NCBI GenBank assembly: GCA_015847255.1
Contig: JADLZK010010458.1
Coordinates: forward strand, 186,001 to 250,000
Origin: Hyparrhenia diplandra
Taxonomy: Eukaryota > Streptophyta > Magnoliopsida > Poales > Poaceae
Reading direction: 5' to 3'
DNA: 64,000 nt
Position 1 is the first letter of the stretch, and each line of letters starts with the position of its first letter. Under the pieces are notes generated by a model. It had not been told where the DNA came from. It saw only the letters and a list, made by a program, of their open reading frames with translations, and ran no database searches. Of this stretch, positions 45,498-56,157 are shown piece after piece. The position numbers were made by a program, and so were the translations under genes.

Positions 45498-47179
45498 CTC
45501 CCTCCGTCCCATAAATAAGAATATGTTTTTGATTTTTACGATCTTTGTTTGACCATTCGTTTTATTCAAAAAAAATTAAGAAATTTTAGTTGTTTTCTTT
45601 TGTATGACTCATATTATTGTTAGAGATAATTCTAATCGATCACCCAAGCTCGCTCCCCAAATACAGTACTACGGACCTCCCTCCTCCCTCCCCCTCCGAT
45701 CCAAAGTTAGCGAGTGTAGCCGTGGGCGATCGACGATCTCCTCCACCGATTCGTCGGCCCCTCCTCCTCCAAAGGCCTGCGCCGGCGGCCGAGGTGAGAG
45801 GGAGCCCGGCACCTCGGGCGGAGGACTTGTACAACTGTGGGCTTCGGCTTTAGTCGCTGGTTAGGGGTTAGGTTTGCCTCGCAGTTGGCGGTGGGCGGTG
45901 GCGGCGGCGTCCTCGTTCGGCGAGCCTCGGCTCGGCGGCATGCCATCGGCATTCGGCGGTGCTCGGGCGGGGATGGCGTGGCTCGGCGCCGTGGCGAGGC
46001 GGTCGGCGCTCGGCTCCGGCGTGTGCCGGGTGGAACCGTCGGTTGTCTTCGGCGACATGGCTCGGGCGATCCGGATGCGCAGGCTTCATCGGTTGAGGTG
46101 ATGCCATGTTTGTGGAATAAACTCCAAGGTGCTGCGGTTGGCGGTGGTGAAACCGATGGCGGTGTCCTCGTTTTCTTTTCTTTCAAGGCGGTGTCGAGGT
46201 TTGTTTGCATATTTTACGTTGTTGGAGGTGACGTGAGGTTCTTCCGGTTTGCGGTCGGTGGCGGCCGCGGATTTCGGCTTTGACTCCACCACCATCTTCC
46301 GGAGGTTTCCTTGTCCCCGCGGAAGCCAAGGGAGGAAGGTCCGTTTGCTTTCGTTGTCTGTTGATGGCGGAGCTAAGTTTTGTCCGGCGCGCCATCGGCG
46401 ACGCGGAGGCATTGATGGTCTTTGTGGAATAATGTTTCGCGACCTCTCCTTCATCTTGACGGTGTTCTCCTTTGCGCTGGGCGAGGTCGGCAAGCCCCTG
46501 CCACGGGGAGATCGGACCAGTTTGCTTCATTGTCTTCGCCGGATGGTGGTGTTCTTTGGTCTCTCTTCTCTTGTTTGGGGTTTGTACAAGAGTCTGTTGT
46601 CGCCGTGGCTTTGTCCGGTTCTCCGGGTGGCGACAACACATGGGAGGACATCCTGCCGGTACAAGGTTTTGCGGTTGCAGGTGGACGAGATTTCGTATTT
46701 CTTCGGCTACGCCGGAGATGCGAGGTTTCGGGTTGGGGTTGTCCGGGGTTTTTGCCCGGCCGACATGCTACAAAGATCATGGCTTTGCCAGCGATACGCG
46801 GTTCACAAAAGCAACGATCTTTGGAGCTTTTAAAGCTCATGAAGTCTGCGACGATGCATCCTCGAATCTTTCTAAAGCGGTTTGGTTTGGTTGTTTGCGT
46901 TGGAACAGTGGTTCCTCTTGTACTTTTCTCAGTTGTACCTGTATCTCGGTTGTTTTCTATACTTAATACAGTTATGGTTTCACAAAAAAATTATTGTTAG
47001 AGATATTTTCATAATGATTTATTTACTATATTATTTGTATAAAAAATTAAATAAGACGAATGGCCAAACAAGGATCATAAATTTATTTAGAAACACAAAT
47101 GTTATACATATTTTTTATAAATCAAGTCAAATTTATGACACATAGGCGAGCGGCAACGGTTATTTAGGAACGGAGGAAG
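45498..47179. mobile_element. Stowaway MITE split by a retroposed insert
   Basis: Left end ctccctccgtcccataaataa and right end tatttaggaacggaggaag are inverse and flanked by TA (45496-45497 and 47180-47181). The MITE itself is only about 320 bases; it is interrupted by the insert at 45629-46989. Confidence 0.85.
45629..46989 (+). mobile_element. Retroposed poly(A) insert of 1.36 kb with 16-bp target duplication
   Basis: The insert lies between two perfect copies of attattgttagagata (45613-45628 and 46990-47005) and ends in a short A run (cacaaaaaa). It starts with tctaatcgatcacccaagctc, a GC-rich leader-like sequence with cctccctcccc. The end is a 3'-UTR-like stretch (ttgtacctgtatctcggttg, ttctatacttaatacag). 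The body is open for long stretches in several frames but no protein family is recognisable. Either a non-LTR element without recognisable coding capacity or a retroposed mRNA. It was inserted after the MITE. Confidence 0.8.
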
Positions 47180-47181
47180 TA

Positions 47182-48549
47182 TATAAAACTGAACTAATTG
47201 ATCGAACGAGGTGGTGCCCAAATGGCCAACCGGTTTGTCATTTGTCGTCGCTTGTTTCGGTCTGTTAAACTTGACACTGAAAAGGACTTGGACAAAAAAA
47301 AAAAAAAAAAAAAAGGTAACACGAGAATCATGAGGTGCGTCATGCGTGCAATGCATCCGCCCGGCCGTCGCACATTGAAGATCAGCTTGTTCTTTTCCAA
47401 AAAAAAAAAAAGGAAGATTAGCTTGCGTCAGCAAAGACGTGGTAAGAAAAGAATTTGACACTCGCGTTATGTTGCCGGTTATAGAATCTCTTAGCGAAGT
47501 CAATAAATCATTGAATATGATGCTAGCGCCAAAGTTGGGTACTCGTAGGTAAGTTATCTACAAGGAGGTTTAAGTCATTTATTTGGCATGAGTGCTCATT
47601 GATTTATTTATTTTGTGATTTATTCATGATGATATTCTTTCAGTGATACACGATATGTCGTCGAGAATAAGAGCCTGTTTGGTTCCTATGAGACTAGAGA
47701 CTAGAGACTAATTTTTTTAGTCTCATTTAGTCCCTAAATAACCAAACATAAGTACTAGGGACTAATTTTTTAGTCTCAATTTCACTAGACTCTTGGGAGG
47801 GGCTAGGGGACTAATTTTTAGTCCCTATTAGTCTCTAGTCCCTCCATCTAAACATGCATGCCCTAAGCTATATGTGATGGTTTCATTAATCTTAAGATCT
47901 GAACACTACAACGTAAATAATTTGAAACATTTTTTAGTTTTTTTTTAAATCGTATTTTTAATGCAAGGTGGCAGTACCATAAGGTATTGGGAATAAATAT
48001 TGATAGGTTGAGTATTGAATTCGAATAGCAACCATAAGGTATTTCAGCTCGGTAACTGAACTGGACTTTCTTATTTCCCTCAAGAATTTTATAGATATGG
48101 CATATATATATATATATATGAGATACCAACAAAGTTCAACTTTTCAACTACAATTTGGATTCTATATTTCTTCACCTCTGGAATGGCACAATAGCTACCA
48201 ACTCGTCGAAAGAAACGGCAACCAAAAATAGTCATGGATGATGACAATAACTAGTACAATATAAGAATGTAGCTATCGAGTTCCATGAATGACGCCTGTT
48301 CTTCATTTTAAGTGTAAAACGAAAACAAGATAGCATTTCTTCTATGCTTTTGTTGCTCCTTGACGGATCAATGAAGACCGATGAACAATATCTAAAACGA
48401 AAGTGTGAATTCTAAAACAAAAGGAATGTACATATTCCTAAAACTAAGAAATGGCACATCGATTGAATATACAAGTCCACCATTTGCAGAAGAGATTGGT
48501 GCTGCTCTCGGACTGGCAAGTCGGCCGTGTACCCTGTTCGGTGCCGGTG
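47182..48549. other. Intergenic, 3' flank of ATL copy C
   Basis: Contains two A runs (47286-47313 and 47399-47412), a Tourist-like MITE (47671-47863) and an (at)n run near 48103-48119. The final 150 bases before 48550 are homologous to the 3' flanks of copies D and E (acatgaatatacaattacac-like sequence and gcagaaattggtgc). Confidence 0.5.
47671..47863. mobile_element. Tourist/PIF-like MITE
   Basis: Left end gagcctgtttggttccta pairs loosely with the right end ccatctaaacatgcatgccc, with TAA on both sides (47668-47670 and 47864-47866). Inside, gactagagactaattttt and its inverse recur many times. Confidence 0.6.
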
Positions 48550-49419
48550 CTAGCTGATACCCTGCTCCAAGTCGACTCCTTCGCTGGCACCGGCATCGGC
48601 ACCGGCGCAGGAGCAGGAAGAAGCCGCTCCGGCGCCTTGCCTTCCGAAGCTCCACAGCCTCCTGATCGATCTCAACCTCGCCGAGCCTGGTGACTTGGCA
48701 GAGTCGCATGGGGTCAGCGTCGGCGTCGGCACGGACAACTCCGGGATCTCGATCACCATGGCAGCCATTGAACCTGTGCCAGCAGCAGAGACCGCGCCAT
48801 GGCCAGAGCCAGACACCCCGAGAATCACGCTGGCAGGCACGTTGGCGCTGGCGTAGTTCGCTGGCTCCGGCGCGACGGGCGGAAGAGCCAAGGAAGACAC
48901 GTCGTCGGGCTTGGAGACGGTGAGGCGGCAGAGCGGGCAGGTGGTGTGGGAGGCGAGCCACATGTCGACGCACTCGGCGTGGAAGCCGTGGCCGCAGCGG
49001 GGCAGGAACCGGGCCTCCTCGCCGTCCTCGAGCTCCGTCAGGCACGGCGCACTCCACCGCGTCCTCCTGCCGCCCCTTGTCGTCCGAACCGTGGTGGTAC
49101 ACCGTGACAGGCAGCGAGCGCAGCGGCTCCGGGTCGACGCCCCTGCTGGTCCTCCGCGTCCCACCCCTGCTGCTGCCACCGCCGCCGGCCTGCCGCGGGT
49201 CACGGCGCCGCCGCCCGCCCCGTGGGAAGCAGTACTGGATGGATGCGAGGACGAAGGCGAAACGATGAAGAGCAGGAGGATGCCTGCGACGGTGAGGATG
49301 CTGCCGAGCGTCATCGAAGCCGCTGCACCCGCCGTGGGCGCCGCGGGTGTGTCGGCGCCGGCGCCTCTCGGCCACGCCGAGTGCCCTGCGCCGGGGCCTT
49401 CGTCGGAACCTTGCACCAT
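48550..49419 (-). CDS. ATL-type RING-H2 protein, copy C (double frameshift, RING Cys lost)
   Basis: Intronless paralogue of copies B, D and E. The reading begins MVQGSDEGPGAGHSAWP and reaches the membrane helix (MTLGSILTVAGILLLFI). One base is missing near 49254, so the next part (VLASIQYCF, a Gly/Arg stretch, GVDPEPLRSLPVTVYHH and EDAVECAV) is in another frame. Near 49044 two further bases (a TG within TGTG) are missing, restoring the first frame at LTELEDGEEARFLPRCGHGF. The pair of losses adds up to three, so the ends are in phase, but the second one removes the second zinc-binding Cys of the RING (ECAVC becomes ECAV). The rest of the RING (CGHGFHAECVDMWLASHTTCPLC) and the tail (MVIEIPELSVPTPTLTP, RSIRRLWSFGRQG, GVDLEQGIS stop) are intact. 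Probably non-functional as written. Confidence 0.8.
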   Translation of the reverse strand: MVQGSDEGPGAGHSAWPRGAGADTPAAPTAGAAASMTLGSILTVAGILLLFIVSPSSSHPSSTASHGAGGGAVTRGRPAAVAAAGVGRGGPAGASTRSRCARCLSRCTTTVRTTRGGRRTRWSAPCLTELEDGEEARFLPRCGHGFHAECVDMWLASHTTCPLCRLTVSKPDDVSSLALPPVAPEPANYASANVPASVILGVSGSGHGAVSAAGTGSMAAMVIEIPELSVPTPTLTPCDSAKSPGSARLRSIRRLWSFGRQGAGAASSCSCAGADAGASEGVDLEQGIS

Positions 49420-49494
49420 GTTGTTTCTTGATGCTTGTCTTTAGAACGTGTCTGTATGAGCGAGTGAGCGCTTGAAAGTGGGGAGCGGGAGCAC

Positions 49495-49506
49495 ATATAT
49501 ATATAC
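49495..49506 (-). promoter_or_regulatory. TATA box of ATL copy C
   Basis: Minus strand gtatatatatatgtgctc lies about 80 bases upstream of the start codon, followed by ccccactttcaagcgctcac, closely similar to the same position in copy D. Confidence 0.65.
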
Positions 49507-51319
49507 GACTCGAGTTCGTTCATCCATACCACAAATCCACAATAGAAAATACAAAGGATGGTTGATGCGGCGACGGGCCGGGGCCACGGAAGGCGCCGAA
49601 GTTGTGGCGCGCTTGCGCGTGCACCGGCGGCTGCGGCTTCTGGCATGGCTTGGCGGCCAAGGCTAAAAAGTAGGATTAGGACACCTGGCCTGGTGAGACC
49701 GGCAGGCCGGCCGGCCGGCGGTCAATGGCAGCGATCGCGGACGCGAGCGATTTGCCGGTGCCTCCGCACCCGCGCGAGCTTGGGAAGGTACTGCACCGTG
49801 ACCATGAGACTTTTCTTTGCCACGTGAGTGACGTAGTGTTCGTGATGCTCAAGCAGTCAAGTGGCTGGAGTTTATATATATAGCTGTCATATTACCGTTT
49901 GACAAATCGACACAGGATGTCTGGACGATGTATGGGAGCTGCAATGACCAACTTAAATTTTTCACGTGCCGTATTTGTATAAAAAATGTTACGTAGTACA
50001 AAACAATTGTCTAATTAAATACTGTACGTACGGGCGAAATCGAATTTTGTTTCCAGTTTCTGAATCATTCTTCCTGTACACCATGGGTCATGAGGTGCGG
50101 CTAACCAAATGTAGTTGGATCTTGGTGGCGTGGAGGTGTGGTGCACTCCACTTGGCTTGTGTCTCGTCCCTACCTCATTTTTCAACATTTCCAACTCGTC
50201 TAGCTACTAGCTTCCTACTAATAATTACCAGTTTGGCTTGATATTCCGACGTACATCAAAGAAACTTGCTTATGGTAGTGTCTCTTGGCAATTGTTCGTC
50301 TAGAATTATGCGAGGGAACTCCCTCCCTCACGTGCCACCTATCCGTGGTCGCCAATCGAGGGACGTTGTCGAGGAGGACGCGGCGTGCCCACCGCTCCGG
50401 ATGGGGTCACGGAACACCGACTTCGCGGCGAGCCAGTCCCTACGCCGCCTCGGGAACGTCGTAAGCCTCGCCAATAGACCTTTTGTAGCTCAATTGTTTT
50501 TCTACAATTTCCAGCGCCACCGTTCGAGCTGACGCCTTGTGTTAGTGTGTTACTTGGCGCTCGCTCTCCTGTCATCTCGCCATGGGAAGGACAAAGGTCG
50601 TGTAGCTTTGAACTATCCGTTTTCTCTTAATGAAGTACTGAGCTGAGCTCAAAAAAAAAAAAATCTCAGGATGTTGTCAAGAGAAAAGGGAAGGCGGTGT
50701 CAAGGGAGGATTCATGGCGGATGCACATCGCCTTGCTGGTGCCGTGGCCCTCCAGACGTGGTGGTAATTGGTCAGTGTCGGTATTTCTTATGTTGAAGTA
50801 GTTAACTCTGCAAGCACAATGAAGCATAATTATAGTCCTTCACTTAGAATTTACTACCTTAATTTGGACTTGATATAAATTGAGCAGGACAGGATATAAA
50901 TTGGGGTGGAAAAAGAGTGGAGTGTGATGACAATAAGATTGGTCAATGATAACTAGTTACAAAACAAGTCAAGCAAAAAAATCTCCAAAAGTTATTTACA
51001 ACTAAAACTAATTTAATTTAATGAAAAAAGGTTAATGAAAAAGCGTCGATCGGCGTGGTCTCAAAAAAAATAAAAAAAGGTTAACTATCCTCGCCATTTG
51101 CGGGCTAGTGTATATTTGCATTGGAAGAAAAGTGTAAAATATAAAAGAAAAAGAATGTACATATTCAAATCTAAACTAAAAAAGAAAGGTACATGAATAT
51201 ACAGTTACACTTTGCAGAGAGTGCAGAAATTGGTGCTGGGCAGCATGTCGATCTCGTGTTCCAACGACAATGTGCCTTTTCCCTTCGACTCCGTGGAGGA
51301 GAAAACAACGATGGTAACG
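49507..51319. other. Inter-copy segment between ATL C and D
   Basis: Non-coding. It contains sequence homologous to the flanks of other copies: cacgtgagtgacgtagtgttcgtgatg (49821) recurs at 52658, and atgaggtgcggctaacc with tagttggatcttggtggcgtgg (50090) recurs at 53640. A poly(A)-ended segment (about 50260-50662, ending in a 13-A run) holds ctcccctcacgtgcc-type sequence also seen near 54813, and is probably a retroposed fragment. Confidence 0.55.
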
Positions 51320-52196
51320 CTAGCTGATACCGTGCTCCAAGTCGACTCCTTCGCTGGAACCAGCACCGGCACAGGAGCAGGAAGAAGTCGGTCCGGCCCC
51401 TTGCCTTCCGAAGCTCAAGAGCCTCGTGATCGATCTCAGCCTCGCCAATCCCGGCGGTGACTTGGCAGCGTCGCGCGGGGTCAGCGTGGCCGTCGGCACA
51501 GCCAACTCCGGGATCTCGATCACCATGGCGCTCGTGGAGTCAGCGCCAGCAGCGGAGACCGCGCCATGGCCAGACACGCCGAGAAGCACACTGACGGGCA
51601 AGCTGGCGGCAGCGGAGAAGTTCGCGGGCTCCGGCGCGACGGGCGGAAGAGCCAGGGAAGACACCAGATGAGGAGATGCGTCGTCGGGCTTGGAGACGGT
51701 GAGGCGGCAGAGCGGGCAGGTGGTGTGGGAGGCGAGCCACGTGTCGACGCACTCGGCGTGGAAGCCGTGGCCGCAGCGGGGCAGGAACCGGGCCTTCTCG
51801 CCGTCCTGGAGCTCGGCGAGGCACACGGCGCACTCCACCGTGTCCTGTTGCCCCTTGTCCGCAGCTTGCGGTGCCTTGTACACCGTGACAGGCAGCGAGC
51901 GCAGCAGCTCCGGATCAACGCCCCTTCTGGTCCTCCGTGTCCCGCCCCTGCTCCTGCCACCGCCGGCCGGCCGTGGGCCACGGCGCCGCCGCCCGCGCCC
52001 GTTGGAAGCAGCAGTCCTGGAGGCAGCCGAGGACGAAGACGAAGATGATGAAGAGCAGGAGGATGCCCGCGATGGTGAGGATGCTGCCGAGTGTCATGGA
52101 GGTCGCCACACTCGCCGTCGGCGACATGGGTGTGTCGGCGTCGGCGCCGCTCGGCCACGCCGAGTTCCCTGCATCGGCGCCTTCGTCGAGCACCAT
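51320..52196 (-). CDS. ATL-type RING-H2 E3 ubiquitin ligase, copy D (one frameshift before the RING)
   Basis: Intronless. Starts MVLDEGADAGNSAWPSG; the membrane helix is about MTLGSILTIAGILLLFIIFV. Near 52010, after LQDCC, one or two bases are lost and the frame changes. In the new frame it continues with a Gly/Arg-rich linker, GVDPELLRSLPVTVYKA, the complete RING (CAVC, CGHGFHAEC, CPLC), then ALPPVAPEPANFSAAASLP, MVIEIPELAVPTATLTP, RSITRLLSFGRQG and GVDLEHGIS before the stop at 51320. Without the lesion it would be a normal 290-residue ATL. A TATA box sits at about 52317. Adjacent copies C and E are in the same orientation, about 2.8 and 6.7 kb away. Confidence 0.85.
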
Positions 52197-52311
52197 GCTG
52201 TTTCTTGATGCTAGCGCCGCTGCCTGGATGCAACCCGGTGGACAAATTTGCCTGTGTAGTGTGTACCGTTTGCGTATGTAGCGATCGAGCACTCAAGAGT
52301 GGAGAGCTTGA

Positions 52312-52322
52312 GCATATATACA
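52312..52322 (-). promoter_or_regulatory. TATA box of ATL copy D
   Basis: Minus strand tgtatatatgctcaag lies about 120 bases upstream of the start codon, followed by ctctccactcttgagtgctc, matching the arrangement in copy C. Confidence 0.65.
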
Positions 52323-52723
52323 ACGATGGTTGACGCGGCGACGGACCGTTGGGGCGGAAGGCGCCGAAGTTGTCGCGCGCCTGCGCTTGCGTGTGCACCG
52401 GCGGCTGTGGCTGCTGGCAAGGCTTGAGAGCCAGGGCTATTGCAGGACTAGGACACCTGCTGGGCTGCTGGCCTGGCGAGACCGGCAGGCCGGCCGGTCA
52501 ATGGCAGCGATCGCAGACGCGAGCAGTTTGGGCGTGCCTCCGCGACCGCGCGGGCTTTGGCCATGATGTGATGTCAGCGCGTCTCGCTGCACTTTCTTTC
52601 GATTTTCCTTTGGATGGGGAAGGCACGGCACCGTGACCATCTGGCCGTTTCTTTGCCACGTGAGTGACGTAGTGTTCGTGATGCAAGCAGTCAAGTGCCC
52701 GGAGTTTATACGTTTTTATATTT

Positions 52724-53128
52724 AGAGTAAAATGCATTTAGGCTTTTTTTGCTGATGTATTAGCTTCCTATGGAGCTGTCTCAGATGCCGAAGGGTCCAG
52801 TCTGTGGCTAGACCAAGCAACGAACTTTGTATCATCAATGGTTTCTGGCGAGTTGCCAGGAGCTGTTTAATCAATGGAAACTTGTTTTCCGTTCAAAAAA
52901 AAAAAAAATCTGGGGACCTCCCATCCGTGTCAGACGTACTTTCGAATTATAGAAGCGACTATATAGGTCTCTCATCTATTTCATGTTGATCGGCTGTCAA
53001 CGTGGCTATTTTTAGACCTTTGGTGCTCGCAAACAATAGATCAGATATCTAGATAACCGTTTCTATAGTTTGAGGGACGCGGATGGGAGGTCCCTAAAAG
53101 TTTGAGGACCCTGAGTGTATTTTACTCT
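52724..53128. mobile_element. Mutator-like foldback MITE carrying a LINE fragment
   Basis: The ends agagtaaaatgcatttag and gtgtattttactct are inverse, and ggacctcccatccgtgtc pairs with gcggatgggaggtcc further in. A 9-bp direct repeat (ttatattta within 52715-52724 and 53128-53137) flanks it, as for Mutator-like elements. Between about 52743 and 52907 an inserted sequence ends in an A run and looks like a LINE 3' end (caatggaaacttgttttccg, then A14). Confidence 0.75.
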
Positions 53129-55458
53129 TTATATTTATATATAGTTGTCACTTCAGTTCCATTTTGACAGGATGTATTGGAGTTGTAATGACCACCGTGT
53201 TTAGTTCACAAAAAGTGTTATAGTAGCTGTCACATCAAATCTCTTTATGCATGCATGAAGCATTAAACGTAAATAAAATAAAAAAAACCAATTGCACAGT
53301 TTGGCTGAAAAGTGCGGATGAATTTTTTAAGTCTAGTTAGTTTAGGATACGACAATAATTAGCAAATACAAACGAAAAGTACTATAGTAACTGAACTCAA
53401 AATATTTTACCAACTAAACACCCAACTTGAATTGTTCACGTGACGTGTTTATATAAACAACTTTATATAGCACGCGCCTAAATGATGTGAAATGATCCTG
53501 GTAATAATTAAATACGCAAGGGTGGAATCGAATTTCTTTTTCCCAGTTTCTGAATCATTGCTCCACTTAGTCCTTCGTCATGGATGGATGGATTGATTCA
53601 TTGATATGGGAACAAAACAAAGAAACTACACCATGGTCATGAGATGCGGCTACCCAACTATAGTTGGATCTTGGTCGCGTGGAGGGTGTGGTGCACTCCG
53701 CTTGGTTTTGTGACTTGACTCTTCCAACTCGACCACGCTACTCTGTTGCTGATTAGTAGACTATCTCCAACAAACAATACCCACACCCATTACATGATTT
53801 AGGTAAGCCACGTTAAAAAATTTGGTTACCCAAAATTAGACTTCTCCAACAGACAACTGAACGGAGACCCATTCCCTGTGGTCTGGCGAATTGCATGTCT
53901 GTCGCCGCTCTTCCCCTTCTCCTCCTTGACACCGCAACTTCCTCCACACCTGCCCGTTTCCACCTCTACTGCCGTTGCTTCGTGGTTCGTGCGGCGCCGC
54001 GGTGTCCGTGCCTCCTGGCACCGGGTAGGGCGAGCACCGCAGCGGCCGGAGGCGACGCCGGTGGCTGTCGTCTGCGTCGCGAATGACATCGAGCAGTGCG
54101 CGAGCGTCGTGGCGGGCAGCCTTTCCTTCTCCTAAGAGCAAATATTATAATACTGGCCCGTGAGCGGGCTGTAAAGGTTTCTTCGACCTTCTTCTTCCAC
54201 CCCACTCATACAGTAGTTAGCTCTTTCTAATTAATATAGGGTCTACTTGTCTATCTCACGTAATTTCTTGGTTCTTGTGCCCAAGCCGGCTGTAAGCTTA
54301 CAGCCCGCTTCTCTCCTCTCTCTCCTCCCTTCTCTCCTCCACATCAGCATTTAGTCGGCTTTTACAGCCTACCATAATACTTGCTCTAAGCCGTCACCGC
54401 CACGTGGCAAGCTACTCCGGTACCGTCGCGTCATAGGACCTCGTTAAGCCCACGTGAGCCTTCTCAGGTTCCTCCTGGTTGTCATCCCCACTCACGGTGG
54501 CAACGACTTTTTCTGTGGCAAGCTGCTCCACCGTGGGCTCGCCTCACGGAGCCCAAAAGAGCTCGTCAGCGGGCCCACCGCTATAGGAACGCGTCGCGGT
54601 GGAGAGGAACGCAACTTTGCGTTGCCCATCAGCTGATACACAAAATGCATCCGGTGTCTGTGACATCGGTTGGAGAAGGATTTTGATGCCCAAATGCGTT
54701 GTGCCGAATCTACTTTTTGGGGTTATGTTGGCATTTAGGTATGCTGCTGGAGTCGGTCTTAACCAGTTAGGCTGGTTATTCCGCCTTCCATCAGAGGAGC
54801 TAGCTATAGGTTAATGGCTCTTGCCAATTGTGCATCTAGAATCGTGCGATAGAACTCCCTCCCTTGCATGTCACCCACTGTTGTCGATGGCTTCCATTGC
54901 ACCAGCACCATCCCAAGCCCCCTGCTAGGATGGGGAGTCGTCCTAGTAAGGCGTGGGAGGAGTCGCCTCATGATCCTTGCCTTCTTCGCCTCCGTCACCT
55001 CTCAACCACAATCCCTTCTAAGAAGCTCATTCTTAGAAGAAATGTTGACATGATGATGGCACCAGGCTACTAGAGGCATCAGTGGCTCTAGCAAGCCTGT
55101 GACATTATGTGATGAATCTAGCGATCATTTGGGGTGGGGGTGGAGGCAAAAAAAAAAAAAAAAAAAAAAAAAAGGATTCGCAAGAAAAATACATGAGATC
55201 GTCGGAATTTTAGGTATACAAAGAATCATGCAACTAAACAATTTGTAAAGACTTGAATAACACCTTTTATCGAGAAATGAAGGAGCTCATCAAGAGAAAA
55301 CTAAAGACTACTTTAATTTGGACTCAAATAATTTGAATAGGATTGGGTGTTGGTGTGATGACAATAAGATTGGTCAATGATAACTAGTTGCAAAACAAGT
55401 CAAGCGAAACTAACTCCAAAACTAGTGTGATGACAATAAGATTGGTTAAGAATAACTA
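53129..55458. other. Inter-copy segment between ATL D and E
   Basis: Non-coding. Near 53197-53430 lies a hAT-like MITE relic. Sequence at 53630-53715 is homologous to 50080-50165. A second poly(A) tract (55148-55173) ends a retroposed piece from about 54800. At 55353 and 55425 a 72-bp tandem duplication starts with gtgtgatgacaataagattg, also present once near 50926, showing that the duplicated ATL unit includes this flank. Confidence 0.5.
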
Positions 55459-56035
55459 CTCCCCTCTGTCCCATGGACAGTGTCGTTCTAGGCACACGGA
55501 CGTGTCCCATGGAGTTTGTCGTTCTAAGCACACCACTAGCCTCCAGGCCCATCCTGCTCATTCTGTACGCTCGTTTCTTATAAAAAGAAAAAGAACGATA
55601 GCACCAGCACTTGCTCAAATGAGTGGACGGGAGGGACTTGTAGAGAGCCTTGCAGGACCGGTCAGCTGCTATTTAGGCCTGGTTTAGATTGCTAAAATTT
55701 CTAACCTTTTTTCACTTTCTCTCCATCACATCATATTAAATACACTAAAAGACATATGTTTGGAGTATTAAATGTAGGTAAAAAAACTAACTAATTACAC
55801 AGTTTAGATATATATTGCGAGGCGATTCTTTTGAGCTTAGTTACTCTATGGTAGGATGATATTTACCACTAACAAACGAAACGTGCTACGATTATGCGAT
55901 GTGACATTCGGTTCCAAATATTTGCCATCTAAACAAGGCCTTATTGCATCACAGTTCGGAGTATAGGCTACGTTTTCATTGTCTTGGTATGTGTGTCGAG
56001 GTCCTTAAACGACACACTCCGTGGGACGGAGGGAG
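55459..56035. mobile_element. Stowaway-like MITE, host of a nested MITE
   Basis: Ends ctcccctctgtcccatggac and cgtgggacggagggag are inverse, with TA at both sides (55457-55458 and 56036-56037). The unoccupied form of the site (gataactagttgcaaaacaa) is seen at 55379 and near 50950, confirming the ends and the TA duplication. Confidence 0.85.
55676..55940. mobile_element. hAT/PIF-like MITE nested in the Stowaway element
   Basis: Ends ggcctggtttagattgc and gccatctaaacaaggcc are inverse. Sits wholly inside 55459-56035, so it is younger than its host element. Confidence 0.75.
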
Positions 56036-56157
56036 TAGTTGCAAAACAAGTCAAGTGAAACTATCTCCAAAAAGGTATTTTGGACGAAAAATCCATTTAA
56101 CTTAATGAAAATAGGCAAACTAGCCAAGGTATTTGCGGGCTAGTTATCTTTGTTGAA

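Noticed and set aside
46249..47000. Novel protein genes of 160-194 residues
   Set aside because: Three frames are open at once in the retroposed insert, showing base-composition bias and not selection on one frame.
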